Assembly (NCBI RefSeq): GCF_014648815.1
Contig: NZ_BMRV01000001.1
Coordinates: 790,934 to 854,933 of the forward strand
Direction: 5' to 3'
DNA length: 64,000 bases
Source: Streptomyces flaveolus
GTDB lineage: Bacteria; Actinomycetota; Actinomycetes; Streptomycetales; Streptomycetaceae
Shown here: piece after piece, positions 38,262 to 47,008 of the stretch
How the letters are laid out: every line of letters begins with the position of its first letter
How positions within the stretch are numbered: position 1 is the first letter of the stretch
Made by a program: the position numbers and the translations under genes
Notes under the pieces: generated by a model
Databases searched by the model: none
Told to the model about the DNA's origin: nothing
What the model saw: the letters and a program-made list of their open reading frames with translations, nothing else

Positions 38262-39788
38262 GATGTTGACTCCCTTGAAGAGGGCGGACGGGCAGCCGTG
38301 GGAGACGGCCGCGACCTGTCCCGGCTGGGCCTTGCCGCAGTTGAACGCGCCGCCCAGGACGTACGTCTGCGGACCGCCGACGGCCGCCATGGACCCCCAG
38401 AAGTCGGTGGTCGTCGCCTGGTAGGCCACGTCCCGCAGCTGCCCGGCGAGACGCCCGTTCTCGATGCGGAAGAACCGCTGACCGGTGAACTGGAAGTTGT
38501 AGCGCTGCATGTCGATGGACCACGACCGGTCCCCGACGACGTAGATGCCCCGGTCCACGCCCCCGATCAGATCCTCCGTCGACAGCCCGCCCGGATCCGG
38601 CCGCAGCGACACGTTGGCCATCCGCTGCACCGGCACGTGGCCGGGGGAGTCGGCGTAGGCGCACCCGTTGGACCGCTCGAACCCGGTGAGCCTCGCGATG
38701 CGCCGGTCGAGCTGGTAGCCGACCAGCGTGCCGTCCTTCACCAGGTCCCAGGACTGGCCCTCGACGCCCTCGTCGTCGTACCCGACCGTCGCCAGGCCGT
38801 GCTCGGCGGTGCGGTCGCCGGTGACGTTCATCAGCTCCGAGCCGTAGCGCAGCTTGCCGAGCTGGTCGAAGGTGGCGAAGGAGGTACCGGCGTAGGCGGC
38901 CTCGTACCCCAGGGCGCGGTCCAGCTCGGTGGCGTGCCCGATGGACTCGTGGATCGTCAGCCACAGGTTGGACGGGTCGACGACCAGGTCGTACAGGCCC
39001 GGGTCCACGCTCGGCGCGCGCATCTTCTCGGCCAGCAGCCCGGGAATCTCGGCCAGCTCGGCGTCCCAGTCCCAGCCGGTGCCCGTCAGGTACTCCCAGC
39101 CGCGTCCGGCGGGCGGCGCGAGGGTGCGCATGGAGTCGAACTCACCGCTGGAGTCGTCCACCGACACGGCCGTGAGCACCGGGTGCAGCCGCACGCGCTG
39201 CTGCGTGGTCACGGTCCCCGCGCTGTCGGCGTAGAACTTGTTCTCGTGGACGGTGAGCAGCGAGGCGTCGACGTGGTCGACCCCGTCGGCCGCCAGCAGC
39301 CGCGCGCTCCAGTCGGCCAGCAGCGCCGCCTTCTCCTCGCCGGGCACGGTGAAGGGGTCGATCTCGTACGACGAGATCCACGTCCGGTCGGCGTGCACAG
39401 GCTCGTCGGCCAGCTCCACCCTCCCCCACTGCCCGAAAGGCGTGGGAGGTGCCCCCACGTCCGACCCGGCGGCCTTGATGACCTGCGCGGACAGCTTGGC
39501 CATCGCCACCGCCTGCGAGGCGACCTTGGCGGCGGCGTCGAGCGTGAGATCCACACCGGACGCGAAACCCCACGTCCCGCCGTGCACCACGCGTACCGCG
39601 TACCCGAGGTCGGTGGTGTCCGACGACCCGGCGGGCTTGGCGTCCCTCAGCCGCCAGGAGGCGCTGCGCACCCGCTCCAGCCGGAAGTCCGCGTGCTCGG
39701 CACCCAGCGAACGCGCGCGGGCGAGCGCGGCGTCGGCGAGGGCGCGTAGGGGGAGTGCCGTGAAGGCTTCGTCGATGCTATGAGGCAC
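38232..39788 (-). CDS. tldD: TldD metalloprotease
   Basis: 518 aa from GTG 39788. Zinc motif HESIGHATELD near residue 283 and conserved GTLVGYQLDRRIA mark it as TldD, the catalytic half of the TldD/TldE protease. Residues 110-122 (DVGAPPTPFGQWG) are encoded by a palindromic short repeat inserted in frame between KAAGS and RVELADE. The chain remains open, so the insertion is tolerated on the surface. Upstream is a divergent 274-bp spacer to fabG. Confidence 0.95.
   Translation of the reverse strand: MPHSIDEAFTALPLRALADAALARARSLGAEHADFRLERVRSASWRLRDAKPAGSSDTTDLGYAVRVVHGGTWGFASGVDLTLDAAAKVASQAVAMAKLSAQVIKAAGSDVGAPPTPFGQWGRVELADEPVHADRTWISSYEIDPFTVPGEEKAALLADWSARLLAADGVDHVDASLLTVHENKFYADSAGTVTTQQRVRLHPVLTAVSVDDSSGEFDSMRTLAPPAGRGWEYLTGTGWDWDAELAEIPGLLAEKMRAPSVDPGLYDLVVDPSNLWLTIHESIGHATELDRALGYEAAYAGTSFATFDQLGKLRYGSELMNVTGDRTAEHGLATVGYDDEGVEGQSWDLVKDGTLVGYQLDRRIARLTGFERSNGCAYADSPGHVPVQRMANVSLRPDPGGLSTEDLIGGVDRGIYVVGDRSWSIDMQRYNFQFTGQRFFRIENGRLAGQLRDVAYQATTTDFWGSMAAVGGPQTYVLGGAFNCGKAQPGQVAAVSHGCPSALFKGVNILNTTQEAGR
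39417..39462 (-). repeat. Short palindromic repeat inserted in frame in tldD
   Basis: The minus strand reads GTGGGGGCACCTCCCACGCC, then TTTCGGGCAGTGGGGGAGG. CCTCCCAC and GTGGGGGAGG can pair around GCC-TTTC-GGGC. From memory this sequence type is a dispersed repeat common in Streptomyces, usually intergenic. Confidence 0.65.
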
Positions 39789-40062
39789 CTGCGTCTCTTT
39801 CTGTCGACGGTGACCGGTCGTCCGCGGCGGTACCGGGGGCTGCGCCGCATCATGTCGCGTCGGCCGGTACGGGACCACACCTTTCCGTGCGGCGCCGGTG
39901 CCTTTCTGTAGGGACCCGACAGTGAGTGCCCTGAGCCACTGTGGGTGCCCGATTCCCCGGGAGCGGGCGGGGACCGATAGGTTTTCGAGGAAGCCGCCTG
40001 TCATCGCCGCCCGTCGACCGGGTGTCGGGCGGACACCAGACCGCAATTGAAAGGGTGATCCG

Positions 40063-40767
40063 TTGAGCCGCTCGGTTCTCGTCACCGGAGGCAACCGGGG
40101 CATCGGCCTCGCCATCGCCCGCGCTTTCGCCGACGCCGGCGACAAGGTCGCGATCACGTACCGCTCGGGTGAGCCGCCGGAGGGCTTCCTCGCCGTCAAG
40201 TGCGACATCACCGACAGCGAGCAGGTGGAGCAGGCCTACAAGGAGATCGAGGAAGCGCACGGCACCGTCGAGGTCCTGGTCGCCAACGCCGGCGTCACCA
40301 AGGACCAGCTGCTGATGCGCATGTCCGAGGAGGACTTCACGTCCGTCCTCGACACCAACCTCACCGGCACCTTCCGGGTCGTCAAGCGTGCCAACCGCGG
40401 CATGCTGCGCGCCAAGAAGGGCCGCGTCGTGCTGATCTCGTCGGTGGTCGGGCTGCTCGGCTCCGCGGGACAGGCGAACTACGCCGCCTCCAAGGCCGGC
40501 CTGGTCGGCTTCGCCCGGTCCCTCGCCCGCGAGCTGGGGTCGCGCAACATCACCTTCAACGTCGTCGCCCCCGGCTTCGTCGACACCGACATGACCAAGG
40601 TGCTCACCGACGAGCAGCGGGCCGGCATCGTGTCGCAGGTGCCGCTCGGCCGGTACGCGCAGCCGGAGGAGATCGCCGCGACGGTGCGGTTCCTCGCCTC
40701 GGACGACGCGTCGTACATCACTGGAGCCGTCATTCCCGTTGACGGCGGACTGGGAATGGGTCACTGA
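40063..40767 (+). CDS. fabG: 3-oxoacyl-ACP reductase FabG
   Basis: 234 aa SDR, TTG start at 40063 with AAAGGG upstream. NADP-binding TGGNRGIG at 8-15, NAG motif, catalytic Ser127 in ISSVVG and Tyr140/Lys144 in NYAASKAG. Reduces 3-oxoacyl-ACP in type II fatty-acid synthesis. It is directly followed by fabI, 5 bp away, so the two reductive steps of the elongation cycle are in one operon. The actinobacterial mabA-inhA pair has the same order. Confidence 0.97.
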   Translation: MSRSVLVTGGNRGIGLAIARAFADAGDKVAITYRSGEPPEGFLAVKCDITDSEQVEQAYKEIEEAHGTVEVLVANAGVTKDQLLMRMSEEDFTSVLDTNLTGTFRVVKRANRGMLRAKKGRVVLISSVVGLLGSAGQANYAASKAGLVGFARSLARELGSRNITFNVVAPGFVDTDMTKVLTDEQRAGIVSQVPLGRYAQPEEIAATVRFLASDDASYITGAVIPVDGGLGMGH

Positions 40768-40772
40768 ACACC

Positions 40773-41540
40773 ATGAGCGGAATCCTCGAGGGCAAGCGCG
40801 TCCTGATCACCGGTGTGCTGATGGAGTCGTCCATCGCCTTCCACACCGCCAAGCTGGCCCAGGAGCAGGGCGCCGAGATCATCCTGACCGCGTTCCCGCG
40901 GCCGACGCTGACCGAGCGCATCGCCAAGAAGCTGCCGAAGCCCACCAAGGTCATCGAGCTCGACGTCACCAACGACGAGCACCTCGGCCGCCTGGCCGAC
41001 GTCGTCGGCGAGGAGCTCGGCGGCCTGGACGGCGTCGTGCACTCCATCGGCTTCGCGCCCCAGGACGCGCTCGGCGGCAACTTCCTGAACACGCCGTTCG
41101 AGTCGGTCGCCACCGCCATGCACGTCTCGGCGTACTCCCTGAAGTCGCTGACCATGGCCTGCCTGCCGCTGATGCAGAACGGCGGCTCGGTCGTCGGCCT
41201 CACCTTCGACGCCCAGTACGCCTGGCCGCAGTACGACTGGATGGGCCCGGCCAAGGCCGCCCTGGAGGCCACCAGCCGCTACATGGCCCGCGACCTCGGC
41301 AAGCAGAACATCCGCTGCAACCTGATCTCGGCGGGCCCGATCGGCTCCATGGCCGCCAAGTCCATCCCGGGCTTCGGCGAGCTGGCCTCGGTGTGGGACA
41401 GCCGCTCCCCGCTGGAGTGGGACCTCAAGGACCCGGAGCCGGCCGGCAAGGGTGTCGTCGCGCTGCTGAGCGACTGGTTCCCGAAGACCACCGGCGAGAT
41501 CATCCACGTCGACGGCGGTCTGCACGCCATCGGCGCCTGA
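40773..41540 (+). CDS. fabI: Enoyl-ACP reductase FabI (InhA type)
   Basis: 255 aa, NADH-dependent last step of fatty-acid elongation. InhA-like signatures: LITGVLMESSIAFHTAKLAQ, HSIGFAPQDALGG, catalytic Tyr154 and Lys161 in YDWMGPAKAAL, and GPIGSMAAKSIPGF near 200. This is the enzyme class inhibited by triclosan and activated isoniazid. It follows fabG in the same operon and is ended by a strong hairpin. Confidence 0.97.
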   Translation: MSGILEGKRVLITGVLMESSIAFHTAKLAQEQGAEIILTAFPRPTLTERIAKKLPKPTKVIELDVTNDEHLGRLADVVGEELGGLDGVVHSIGFAPQDALGGNFLNTPFESVATAMHVSAYSLKSLTMACLPLMQNGGSVVGLTFDAQYAWPQYDWMGPAKAALEATSRYMARDLGKQNIRCNLISAGPIGSMAAKSIPGFGELASVWDSRSPLEWDLKDPEPAGKGVVALLSDWFPKTTGEIIHVDGGLHAIGA

Positions 41541-41553
41541 CCGAGCGCCTTCG

Positions 41554-41585
41554 AGGGCCCGCGTCCCCTTCGGGGCGCGGGCCCT
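41554..41585 (+). terminator. Terminator of fabG-fabI
   Basis: AGGGCCCGCG-T-CCCC pairs with GGGGCGCGGGCCCT, one bulge, tight TTC loop, followed by TTCGCGTTGT. Confidence 0.85.
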
Positions 41586-41700
41586 TCGCGTTGTCACCCG
41601 TTCGGCTGAATCGGCCGGGCGGCCGGGCGGCCGGCGGCGCACGCTGAGGACGAGTCCCCCACGCGCTTTCCCTCCCCAGCACGGCCGAGGAGGTCCTCTT

Positions 41701-42051
41701 GTGCGTCCACTCCACCGCCTGGCCTCAGCGACCCTCGCCCTCGCCTGCGTGCTGCTCCTGCCGTGCGAAGCGATGTCCCACGCGCGCGTGCCCTCCCGGG
41801 ACGCCGCGCCTGCCGAACTGTTCGGCGCCGAGTGCCGGATCCGTGTCGACGGCTCCGGCGTGACCGCCTACTGCCACAACCCGTACCCGGACACCGACGA
41901 GGTGCGCCTGCACATCGAGTGCGCCCGCTGGTGGGACCTCGACAGCGACGGACCGGCGGTCGAGGCCGGTCCCGCGCAGACCGTACGGCTGGACGGACGG
42001 TGCTGGAAGGACGTACAGACGGCGTGGGTGAGCCACCGGCGAGCCGGCTGA
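41701..42051 (+). CDS. Small secreted hypothetical protein with four cysteines
   Basis: 116 aa, GTG start with GAGGAGG 6 nt upstream. Signal peptide (MRPLHRLASATLALACVLLL, cleavage likely after residue 25). The mature part holds Cys in AECRIRV, TAYCHNPY, HIECARWW and DGRCWKD, probably two disulfides, in a small beta-rich domain. No known family. It converges on the GntR gene with 8 bp between stops. Confidence 0.8.
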   Translation: MRPLHRLASATLALACVLLLPCEAMSHARVPSRDAAPAELFGAECRIRVDGSGVTAYCHNPYPDTDEVRLHIECARWWDLDSDGPAVEAGPAQTVRLDGRCWKDVQTAWVSHRRAG

Positions 42052-42059
42052 GGGGAGCC

Positions 42060-42767
42060 TCAGGCGGGTGAGCCGAGATCCGCGGCAGGCCTGTGGAGGC
42101 GGCCCGGGCGGCACAGGAACGGATAGCCCGCCGCCTCCTGGCCGGCCGTCGCCGCGTCCGACGCGCGGATCGCGTCGACCAGCCGCGTGTGGTCCATGTG
42201 CGTCTCCGGCGTCAGCTCGCTGCCCACGTCCTCGCGCAGCCAGTCCCGCATCACCTCGCCGAGGTCCGCGTACATCGCGGTCATCACGTCGTTGTGCGAG
42301 GCCGCCACGACGGCCAGGTGGAAGGTCGCGTCCGCCGCCACGAACGCCTCCGTGTCACCCGACTCCCACGCCTCCTCCCGGCGCACCAGGAGCGCGTCGA
42401 GCTGCTTGAGGTCCTTCTCCGTGCGCCGCTCGGCCGCGAGCCTGGCCGCCGACGACTCCAGCGTGGAGCGCAGCTCCGCGATGTGCCGGGGGTCGGCGTC
42501 GGCGAAGCGGCGGTGCATCACGCCCGCCAGCTCGCTGGTCGCCACCACGTACGTGCCGGATCCCTGACGGATGTCCAGCAGCCCGTTGTGGGCCAGGGCA
42601 CGGACCGCCTCACGGACCGTGTTCCGCGCGACACCGAGCTGTTCGACCAGCTCGGGCTCCGTCGGGATGCGGGAGCCGACCGGCCACTCGCCCGAGGCGA
42701 TCTGCTGCCGCAACGCCGTGATGACCTGCTCGGACAGTGCCGAACGACGGGGATGGCTCAGGGGCAT
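42060..42767 (-). CDS. FadR-subfamily GntR transcriptional regulator
   Basis: 235 aa. N-terminal winged helix (LSEQVITALRQQIASGEWPV, then ELVEQLGVARNTVREAVRAL and a QGSGTYV wing) followed by an FCD ligand domain (about 85-215) with the metal/ligand residues DATFHLAVV and HTRLVDAI. Divergent from the MFS gene, with an inverted repeat between them, so it most likely controls that transporter and itself. The effector is unknown. Confidence 0.93.
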   Translation of the reverse strand: MPLSHPRRSALSEQVITALRQQIASGEWPVGSRIPTEPELVEQLGVARNTVREAVRALAHNGLLDIRQGSGTYVVATSELAGVMHRRFADADPRHIAELRSTLESSAARLAAERRTEKDLKQLDALLVRREEAWESGDTEAFVAADATFHLAVVAASHNDVMTAMYADLGEVMRDWLREDVGSELTPETHMDHTRLVDAIRASDAATAGQEAAGYPFLCRPGRLHRPAADLGSPA

Positions 42768-42823
42768 GGCTCACCTTCGCACACGATCCCGCGGCGGAGA
42801 GCCGCAGGTGGACAACCAATCAT

Positions 42824-42842
42824 CCCATGATTCTATGATGGG
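42824..42842. promoter_or_regulatory. Candidate GntR operator
   Basis: CCCATGAT-TCT-ATGATGGG: 8-bp arms with one mismatch and a 3-bp spacer, in the 79-bp divergent gap between the GntR and MFS starts and overlapping the upstream possible MFS starts. Confidence 0.55.
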
Positions 42843-42846
42843 CCTC

Positions 42847-44178
42847 ATGGCTAGTGAGGAAACCCGGACGCTGAACTCCACGACCGTCGGCGAGTCGGCA
42901 GCACGCGACACCCGGGGACCCGACGGACCCGCGGGACCCGGAGGGCCCGGCACGCGCGCGTGGACGACGTGGACGACACGCCTGCTCATGCTCGGCATCG
43001 TCCTCGCCGCCCTCAACCTCCGCCCGGCCATCACCAGCCTGGGCGCGCTCCTGGAAGAGGTCCGCGACGGGCTCGGCATGAGCGGCAGCGTCGCCGGACT
43101 GCTCACCTCGGTCCCGCCGCTCTGCTTCGCCGTCTTCGGGGTCACCGCCCCGCGCCTCGCCCGCCGCTTCGGCCCCGGCGCGGTGGTGTGCGCGGGCATG
43201 GTCGCCATCGCCGCGGGCCTGCTGATACGCCCGTACGCGGGCGGCACGGCCGGCTTCCTGGCCGCCAGCGCCCTCGCGCTCATGGGCATCGCGGTCAGCA
43301 ACGTCCTGATGCCGGTCATCGTCAAGCGCTTCTTCCCCGACCGGGTCGGCTCCATGACCGGCCTGTACTCGATGGCACTCGCCTTCGGCACCTCGATCGC
43401 CGCCGCGGCGACCGTGCCCGTCACGAACGCGCTGGGCGGCGACTGGCAGCCCGGCCTCGCGGTGTGGGCCGCGCTGGCGGCGGCGGCCGTCCTGCCGTGG
43501 ATTCCCTTCGTACGGAACCGGAAGGCGCCCTCCGCCCAGGAGACCCCCACGGACGCCCCCGCGGGCACGGACGGACCGGCCGAGCAGCCCGCTCTGCGGA
43601 TCACCCGCAGCCGTACCGCCTGGGCGCTCGCCGTCTTCTTCGGACTCCAGGCCACGGCCGCCTACGTCACGATGGGCTGGGCGGCGCAGATCTTCCGGGA
43701 CGCCGGGGTGTCCGCCGGCACCGCCGGTCTGCTGCTGGCCGTCATCATGGTGATGGGCGTGCCGCTGGCCTTCGTCATCCCGCGCGTCGCCACCCGCCTG
43801 CCGCAGCAGGGCCCCATCGTGGTGGTCCTGGGCCTGTGCGGGCTCGCCGGATACGCCGGGCTGTACCTGGCTCCGGCCGGCGGTGCCTGGGTCTGGGCGC
43901 TGTTGCTCGGCATCTCCAACTGCGCCTTCCCGCTCGCCCTGACCATGGTCGGGATGCGGGCCAGGACGGGTGCGGGCGTCGCCCAGCTGTCCGCCTTCGC
44001 GCAGAGCACCGGCTACCTGATCTCCATCCCGGGTCCGCTCCTGGTGGGCGTGCTCTACCAGCACAGCGGCGGCTGGGGCCTGCCGATCGCGCTGATGGCC
44101 GCCCTGATGGTGCCGCAGATGGTGGTGGGCGTCCTCGCGGGGCGCGACCGCACCGTGGAGCAGGAAGCGGCCCGCTGA
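42847..44178 (+). CDS. MFS transporter, CynX/NimT type
   Basis: 443 aa from ATG 42847; ATG 42838 in frame lies inside the inverted repeat and is less likely. Twelve transmembrane helices with LNLRPAITSLGALLEEV near residue 55, typical of the cyanate/2-nitroimidazole transporter group. A soluble Pro/Thr-rich loop (about 215-245) joins the halves. Probably regulated by the divergent GntR. It is followed 48 bp on by a 38-aa membrane protein that is often found next to such transporters. Confidence 0.92.
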   Translation: MASEETRTLNSTTVGESAARDTRGPDGPAGPGGPGTRAWTTWTTRLLMLGIVLAALNLRPAITSLGALLEEVRDGLGMSGSVAGLLTSVPPLCFAVFGVTAPRLARRFGPGAVVCAGMVAIAAGLLIRPYAGGTAGFLAASALALMGIAVSNVLMPVIVKRFFPDRVGSMTGLYSMALAFGTSIAAAATVPVTNALGGDWQPGLAVWAALAAAAVLPWIPFVRNRKAPSAQETPTDAPAGTDGPAEQPALRITRSRTAWALAVFFGLQATAAYVTMGWAAQIFRDAGVSAGTAGLLLAVIMVMGVPLAFVIPRVATRLPQQGPIVVVLGLCGLAGYAGLYLAPAGGAWVWALLLGISNCAFPLALTMVGMRARTGAGVAQLSAFAQSTGYLISIPGPLLVGVLYQHSGGWGLPIALMAALMVPQMVVGVLAGRDRTVEQEAAR

Positions 44179-44226
44179 TCCCGGCCCGCCGACCTCGTCG
44201 CGGGACCGGGATGGGAGACTGTCGCC

Positions 44227-44343
44227 ATGCCAGTCCTGGACCCGAACCCCCAGAACAGCCAGAAGAAGTTGCTGCTCGTCTTCGGCGCCATCCTCGCGAT
44301 CTTCGTGATCATCGGCATCGTCGCGACGATCGCCTCGCCGTGA
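44227..44343 (+). CDS. SGM_5486 family transporter-associated small protein
   Basis: 38 aa: MPVLDPNPQNSQKKLLLVFG then a single transmembrane helix ending in ATIASP. This tiny protein is a named family linked to the MFS transporter just upstream; the 48-bp gap suggests one transcript. Likely a membrane partner, with role unproven. ATG 44227 is close to the upstream stop and the context is conserved. Confidence 0.85.
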   Translation: MPVLDPNPQNSQKKLLLVFGAILAIFVIIGIVATIASP

Positions 44344-44514
44344 CCGGCCGGGGGTGGGGTTAACCCCCCGTCCCCTAGGGGGCAGGGGTCAGGGTCGAGT
44401 GGGTGGTCCTCCGGATGGGCCGGACCCCTCGGATTCCGTAGCTTCGAGAGGTGACCGCGTCAGGCGGATCGCGGAGCACGGACCAGGGACGTCCGAAGAC
44501 CAGCGGAGGCACTC

Positions 44515-44721
44515 ATGTCGGCCCCTACCCACACCCGGACCCACCCGGCGACCCGGGGCCGCGTCGAGATGCGTCTGCCCTGGTGGGCGCTCGCCCTGCC
44601 CGCCCTCGCCTTCGTCACGCTGCTCCTGCTGATCATCGACCCCGCGGACGCCCACGCGGCCGGCGGCGAGCCGGCGATCGCGCACCTCCTGGAGCGGGTG
44701 CAGCACCTGACCGCCCGCTGA
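44515..44721 (+). CDS. Small single-pass membrane protein
   Basis: 68 aa, MSAPTHTRTHPATRG then WWALALPALAFVTLLLLIID (one transmembrane helix, about 24-42) and a short outer tail GGEPAIAHLLERVQHLTAR. GCGGAGGC lies 6 nt before ATG 44515. Unknown function. It stands alone between the transporter cluster and sixA. Confidence 0.8.
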   Translation: MSAPTHTRTHPATRGRVEMRLPWWALALPALAFVTLLLLIIDPADAHAAGGEPAIAHLLERVQHLTAR

Positions 44722-44845
44722 CGCCGCACGGCGGGACCCGAGGCACGCGGCCGGCCGGCGATGCCGTCCGATCGTGCGTTCCCCCGGTGAATCCGCATGT
44801 CAACTCCCTGCGCCCCGTGGCCTGTTTCATGCGAAGCTGGATGCC

Positions 44846-45364
44846 ATGAGCGTCGCAGAATCCCGCAGGATCATCCTCTTCCGGCATGCGAAAGCCGACT
44901 GGCCACAGGTGTCCGACCACGAGCGGCCGCTCGCCGATCGAGGCCGAAAGGAGGCCGCAGAGGCCGGACGCAGGCTCGCCGACACCGGTATCCCCGTCGA
45001 TCAGGCCCTGTGCTCCACCTCCGTGCGGACCCGCGAGACCTGGAAGCTCGCCGTCGCGGAGTTCCCGCACCGGCCGAAAACCGTCTACGAGGAGCGGATC
45101 TACGAGGCCTCGCCCGGCGAACTGATCGCCGTGCTCAACGAGACCCCCGACGACCTGCGGAACGTGCTGGTGATCGGCCACAACCCGGCCATGGAGGGGC
45201 TCACCGAGATCCTTGCAGGCTCGGCCGAGGACGACGTCCGTGAGCGGATGGGCCGCCGCGGCTTCCCGGCCGCCGCCTTCGCCGTCCTGTCCTTCACCGG
45301 CTCCTGGAAGACCGTGGAACCGGGCGTGGCCTCGCTGGTCGACTACTGGGCGCCGACCGACTGA
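44846..45364 (+). CDS. SixA-type histidine phosphatase
   Basis: 172 aa phosphoglycerate-mutase-fold phosphatase. The phospho-His motif is RHAKAD at about 13-18 (RHG family, SixA variant), with the second Arg in STSVRTRETW and the second His in VIGHNPAMEGL. SixA in E. coli dephosphorylates histidine phosphotransfer proteins; the target here is unknown. ATG 44846 overlaps the stop of a six-codon ORF beginning at 44829. Confidence 0.92.
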   Translation: MSVAESRRIILFRHAKADWPQVSDHERPLADRGRKEAAEAGRRLADTGIPVDQALCSTSVRTRETWKLAVAEFPHRPKTVYEERIYEASPGELIAVLNETPDDLRNVLVIGHNPAMEGLTEILAGSAEDDVRERMGRRGFPAAAFAVLSFTGSWKTVEPGVASLVDYWAPTD

Positions 45365-45390
45365 CCCGACCCGACCCGACCCGACCCGAC
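45362..45390 (+). repeat. CCCGA pentamer repeat
   Basis: Five consecutive CCCGA units directly after the sixA stop. A simple-sequence tract, possibly variable in length between strains. Confidence 0.8.
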
Positions 45391-45395
45391 GCGGC

Positions 45396-45426
45396 AGGGC
45401 CCGGCACCCGTGCGGTCCGGGCCCCT
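45396..45426. terminator. Terminator between convergent sixA and serB
   Basis: AGGGCCCGG (45396-45404) pairs with CCGGGCCC (45417-45424) around a 12-nt loop. Confidence 0.6.
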
Positions 45427-45444
45427 CGTCGTACCGGCGGCGGG

Positions 45445-46677
45445 TCAGGGCAGGTCGAGGCCGTCGGGGAGGTCCTCGGCCAGGGTGTCCGCCGCCTCGA
45501 CCTCTTCGCGGGTGATGCCGAGCAGATACAGGACCGTGTCCAGGAACGGCACGTTCACCGCGGTGTGCGCCGCCTCGCGCACCACCGGCTTGGCGTTGAA
45601 GGCGACCCCGAGCCCGGCCGCGTTCAGCATGTCCAGGTCGTTGGCGCCGTCCCCGATCGCCACGGTCTGCGCCAGCGGTACGCCCGCCTCGGCGGCGAAC
45701 CGGCGCAGCAGCCGCGCCTTGCCGGCCCGGTCCACGATCTCCCCGGTGACCCGGCCGGTCAGCCGGCCGTCGACGATCTCCAGCGTGTTGGCCTGGGCGA
45801 AGTCCAGCCCCAGCCGCTCCTTCAGATCGTCGGTGACCTGGGTGAAGCCGCCGGAGACGACCCCCACCTGGTAGCCGAGCCGCTTCAGCGTGCGGATCAG
45901 GGTGCGGGCACCCGGCGTCAGCCGCACCTCGGCGCGCACCTTCTCCACCACGGAGGCGTCCAGCCCCGCCAGCAGCGCCACGCGGGCGTGCAGCGACTGC
46001 TCGAAGTCCAGCTCCCCGCGCATCGCGGCCGCCGTCACCTCGGCGACCTTGTCCTCGCAGCCCGCGTGCGCCGCGAACAGCTCGATGACCTCGTCCTGGA
46101 TCAGCGTGGAGTCGACGTCCATCACCACCAGGCGCTGCGCCCGCCGGTGCAGCCCGGCCGAGACGACCGCGACGTCCACACCGAGCGCCGCCGCCTCGGT
46201 CGCCAGGGCGGTGCGCAGCGGCTCGGTCTCGACGCCCGACACCGCGAACTCGACTGCGGTCACGGGGTACTTGGCGAGCCGGAAGATACGGTCGATGTTG
46301 CTGCCGGTCCGGGTGATCGTGGCCGCTATGGCGGCCGTCGCCTCCGCGGTGAGCGGGTGGCCGAGCACGGTCACCAGGGAGCGGCCGAGGCCGCGCGGCC
46401 GGTTGTCACCGATGCCGGAGATGATCTCGGCCTGCATCTTCATCGACTCCGCCCAGCTGTGGACGGTCGCCCGTAGATCGCCCTCCAGCGCCCGGGGCGG
46501 CTCGGTCACGAGCGCGCACAGCACGATCCGGCCACGGGTGACGACCTGCTCGATGTCGACCACGTCGACGGAGTAGGCGGCGAGGGTGTCGAACAGGCCG
46601 GCCGTGATGCCCGGCCGGTCCTTGCCGAAGATCTTGACGAGGAGAGTGGGAACGTCAGAGGTCTGCGTAGCGCTCAT
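45445..46677 (-). CDS. serB: Phosphoserine phosphatase SerB with ACT domains
   Basis: 410 aa, the long actinobacterial form. N-terminal ACT-like regulatory domains (about 10-170, VKIFGKDRPGITAGLFDTLA), then the HAD phosphatase: nucleophile Asp187 and acid Asp189 in MDVDSTLIQDEV, VSGGFTQV motif II and GDGANDLDML motif IV. Last step of serine synthesis. Length and start (ATG 46677) match known homologues. No serA or serC nearby. Confidence 0.96.
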   Translation of the reverse strand: MSATQTSDVPTLLVKIFGKDRPGITAGLFDTLAAYSVDVVDIEQVVTRGRIVLCALVTEPPRALEGDLRATVHSWAESMKMQAEIISGIGDNRPRGLGRSLVTVLGHPLTAEATAAIAATITRTGSNIDRIFRLAKYPVTAVEFAVSGVETEPLRTALATEAAALGVDVAVVSAGLHRRAQRLVVMDVDSTLIQDEVIELFAAHAGCEDKVAEVTAAAMRGELDFEQSLHARVALLAGLDASVVEKVRAEVRLTPGARTLIRTLKRLGYQVGVVSGGFTQVTDDLKERLGLDFAQANTLEIVDGRLTGRVTGEIVDRAGKARLLRRFAAEAGVPLAQTVAIGDGANDLDMLNAAGLGVAFNAKPVVREAAHTAVNVPFLDTVLYLLGITREEVEAADTLAEDLPDGLDLP

Positions 46678-47008
46678 GGTGTTCTCACCGTATCCGGCAC
46701 GCGGTGCCTTCCGCCCGCGAGGTCCGCCTGGCGGACACGGAACACTCGGCGACGCCCGGGTTGCGCGGACATGACGGGACGGCACGGCCGCGGGCCACGC
46801 GGCCCGGTACGACGCCGTCCGCGGCTGCCCGGTCCGGGCGCCGCGCCCCGGCGGCCGCCCGACGCGCCGCCCCGCCCGGGCGCCGCGCACCCTCCGCCCC
46901 TGCCCCTCGCCCCCGTGCAGCCGCCGGCGGGCTCGGCCGGGTCCGCCGCCTGCCACAGCGCGGGACTGCGGCGTACCCGTGGCAGCCATGCCCTGCGTGG
47001 GGGCGGGC
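46678..47008 (-). other. 331-bp spacer without a supported gene
   Basis: GC-rich DNA between the serB start and the stop of the streptophobe gene, both on the minus strand. It should contain the serB promoter, but I see no clear -10/-35 pair, hairpin or small ORF worth naming. Confidence 0.5.
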
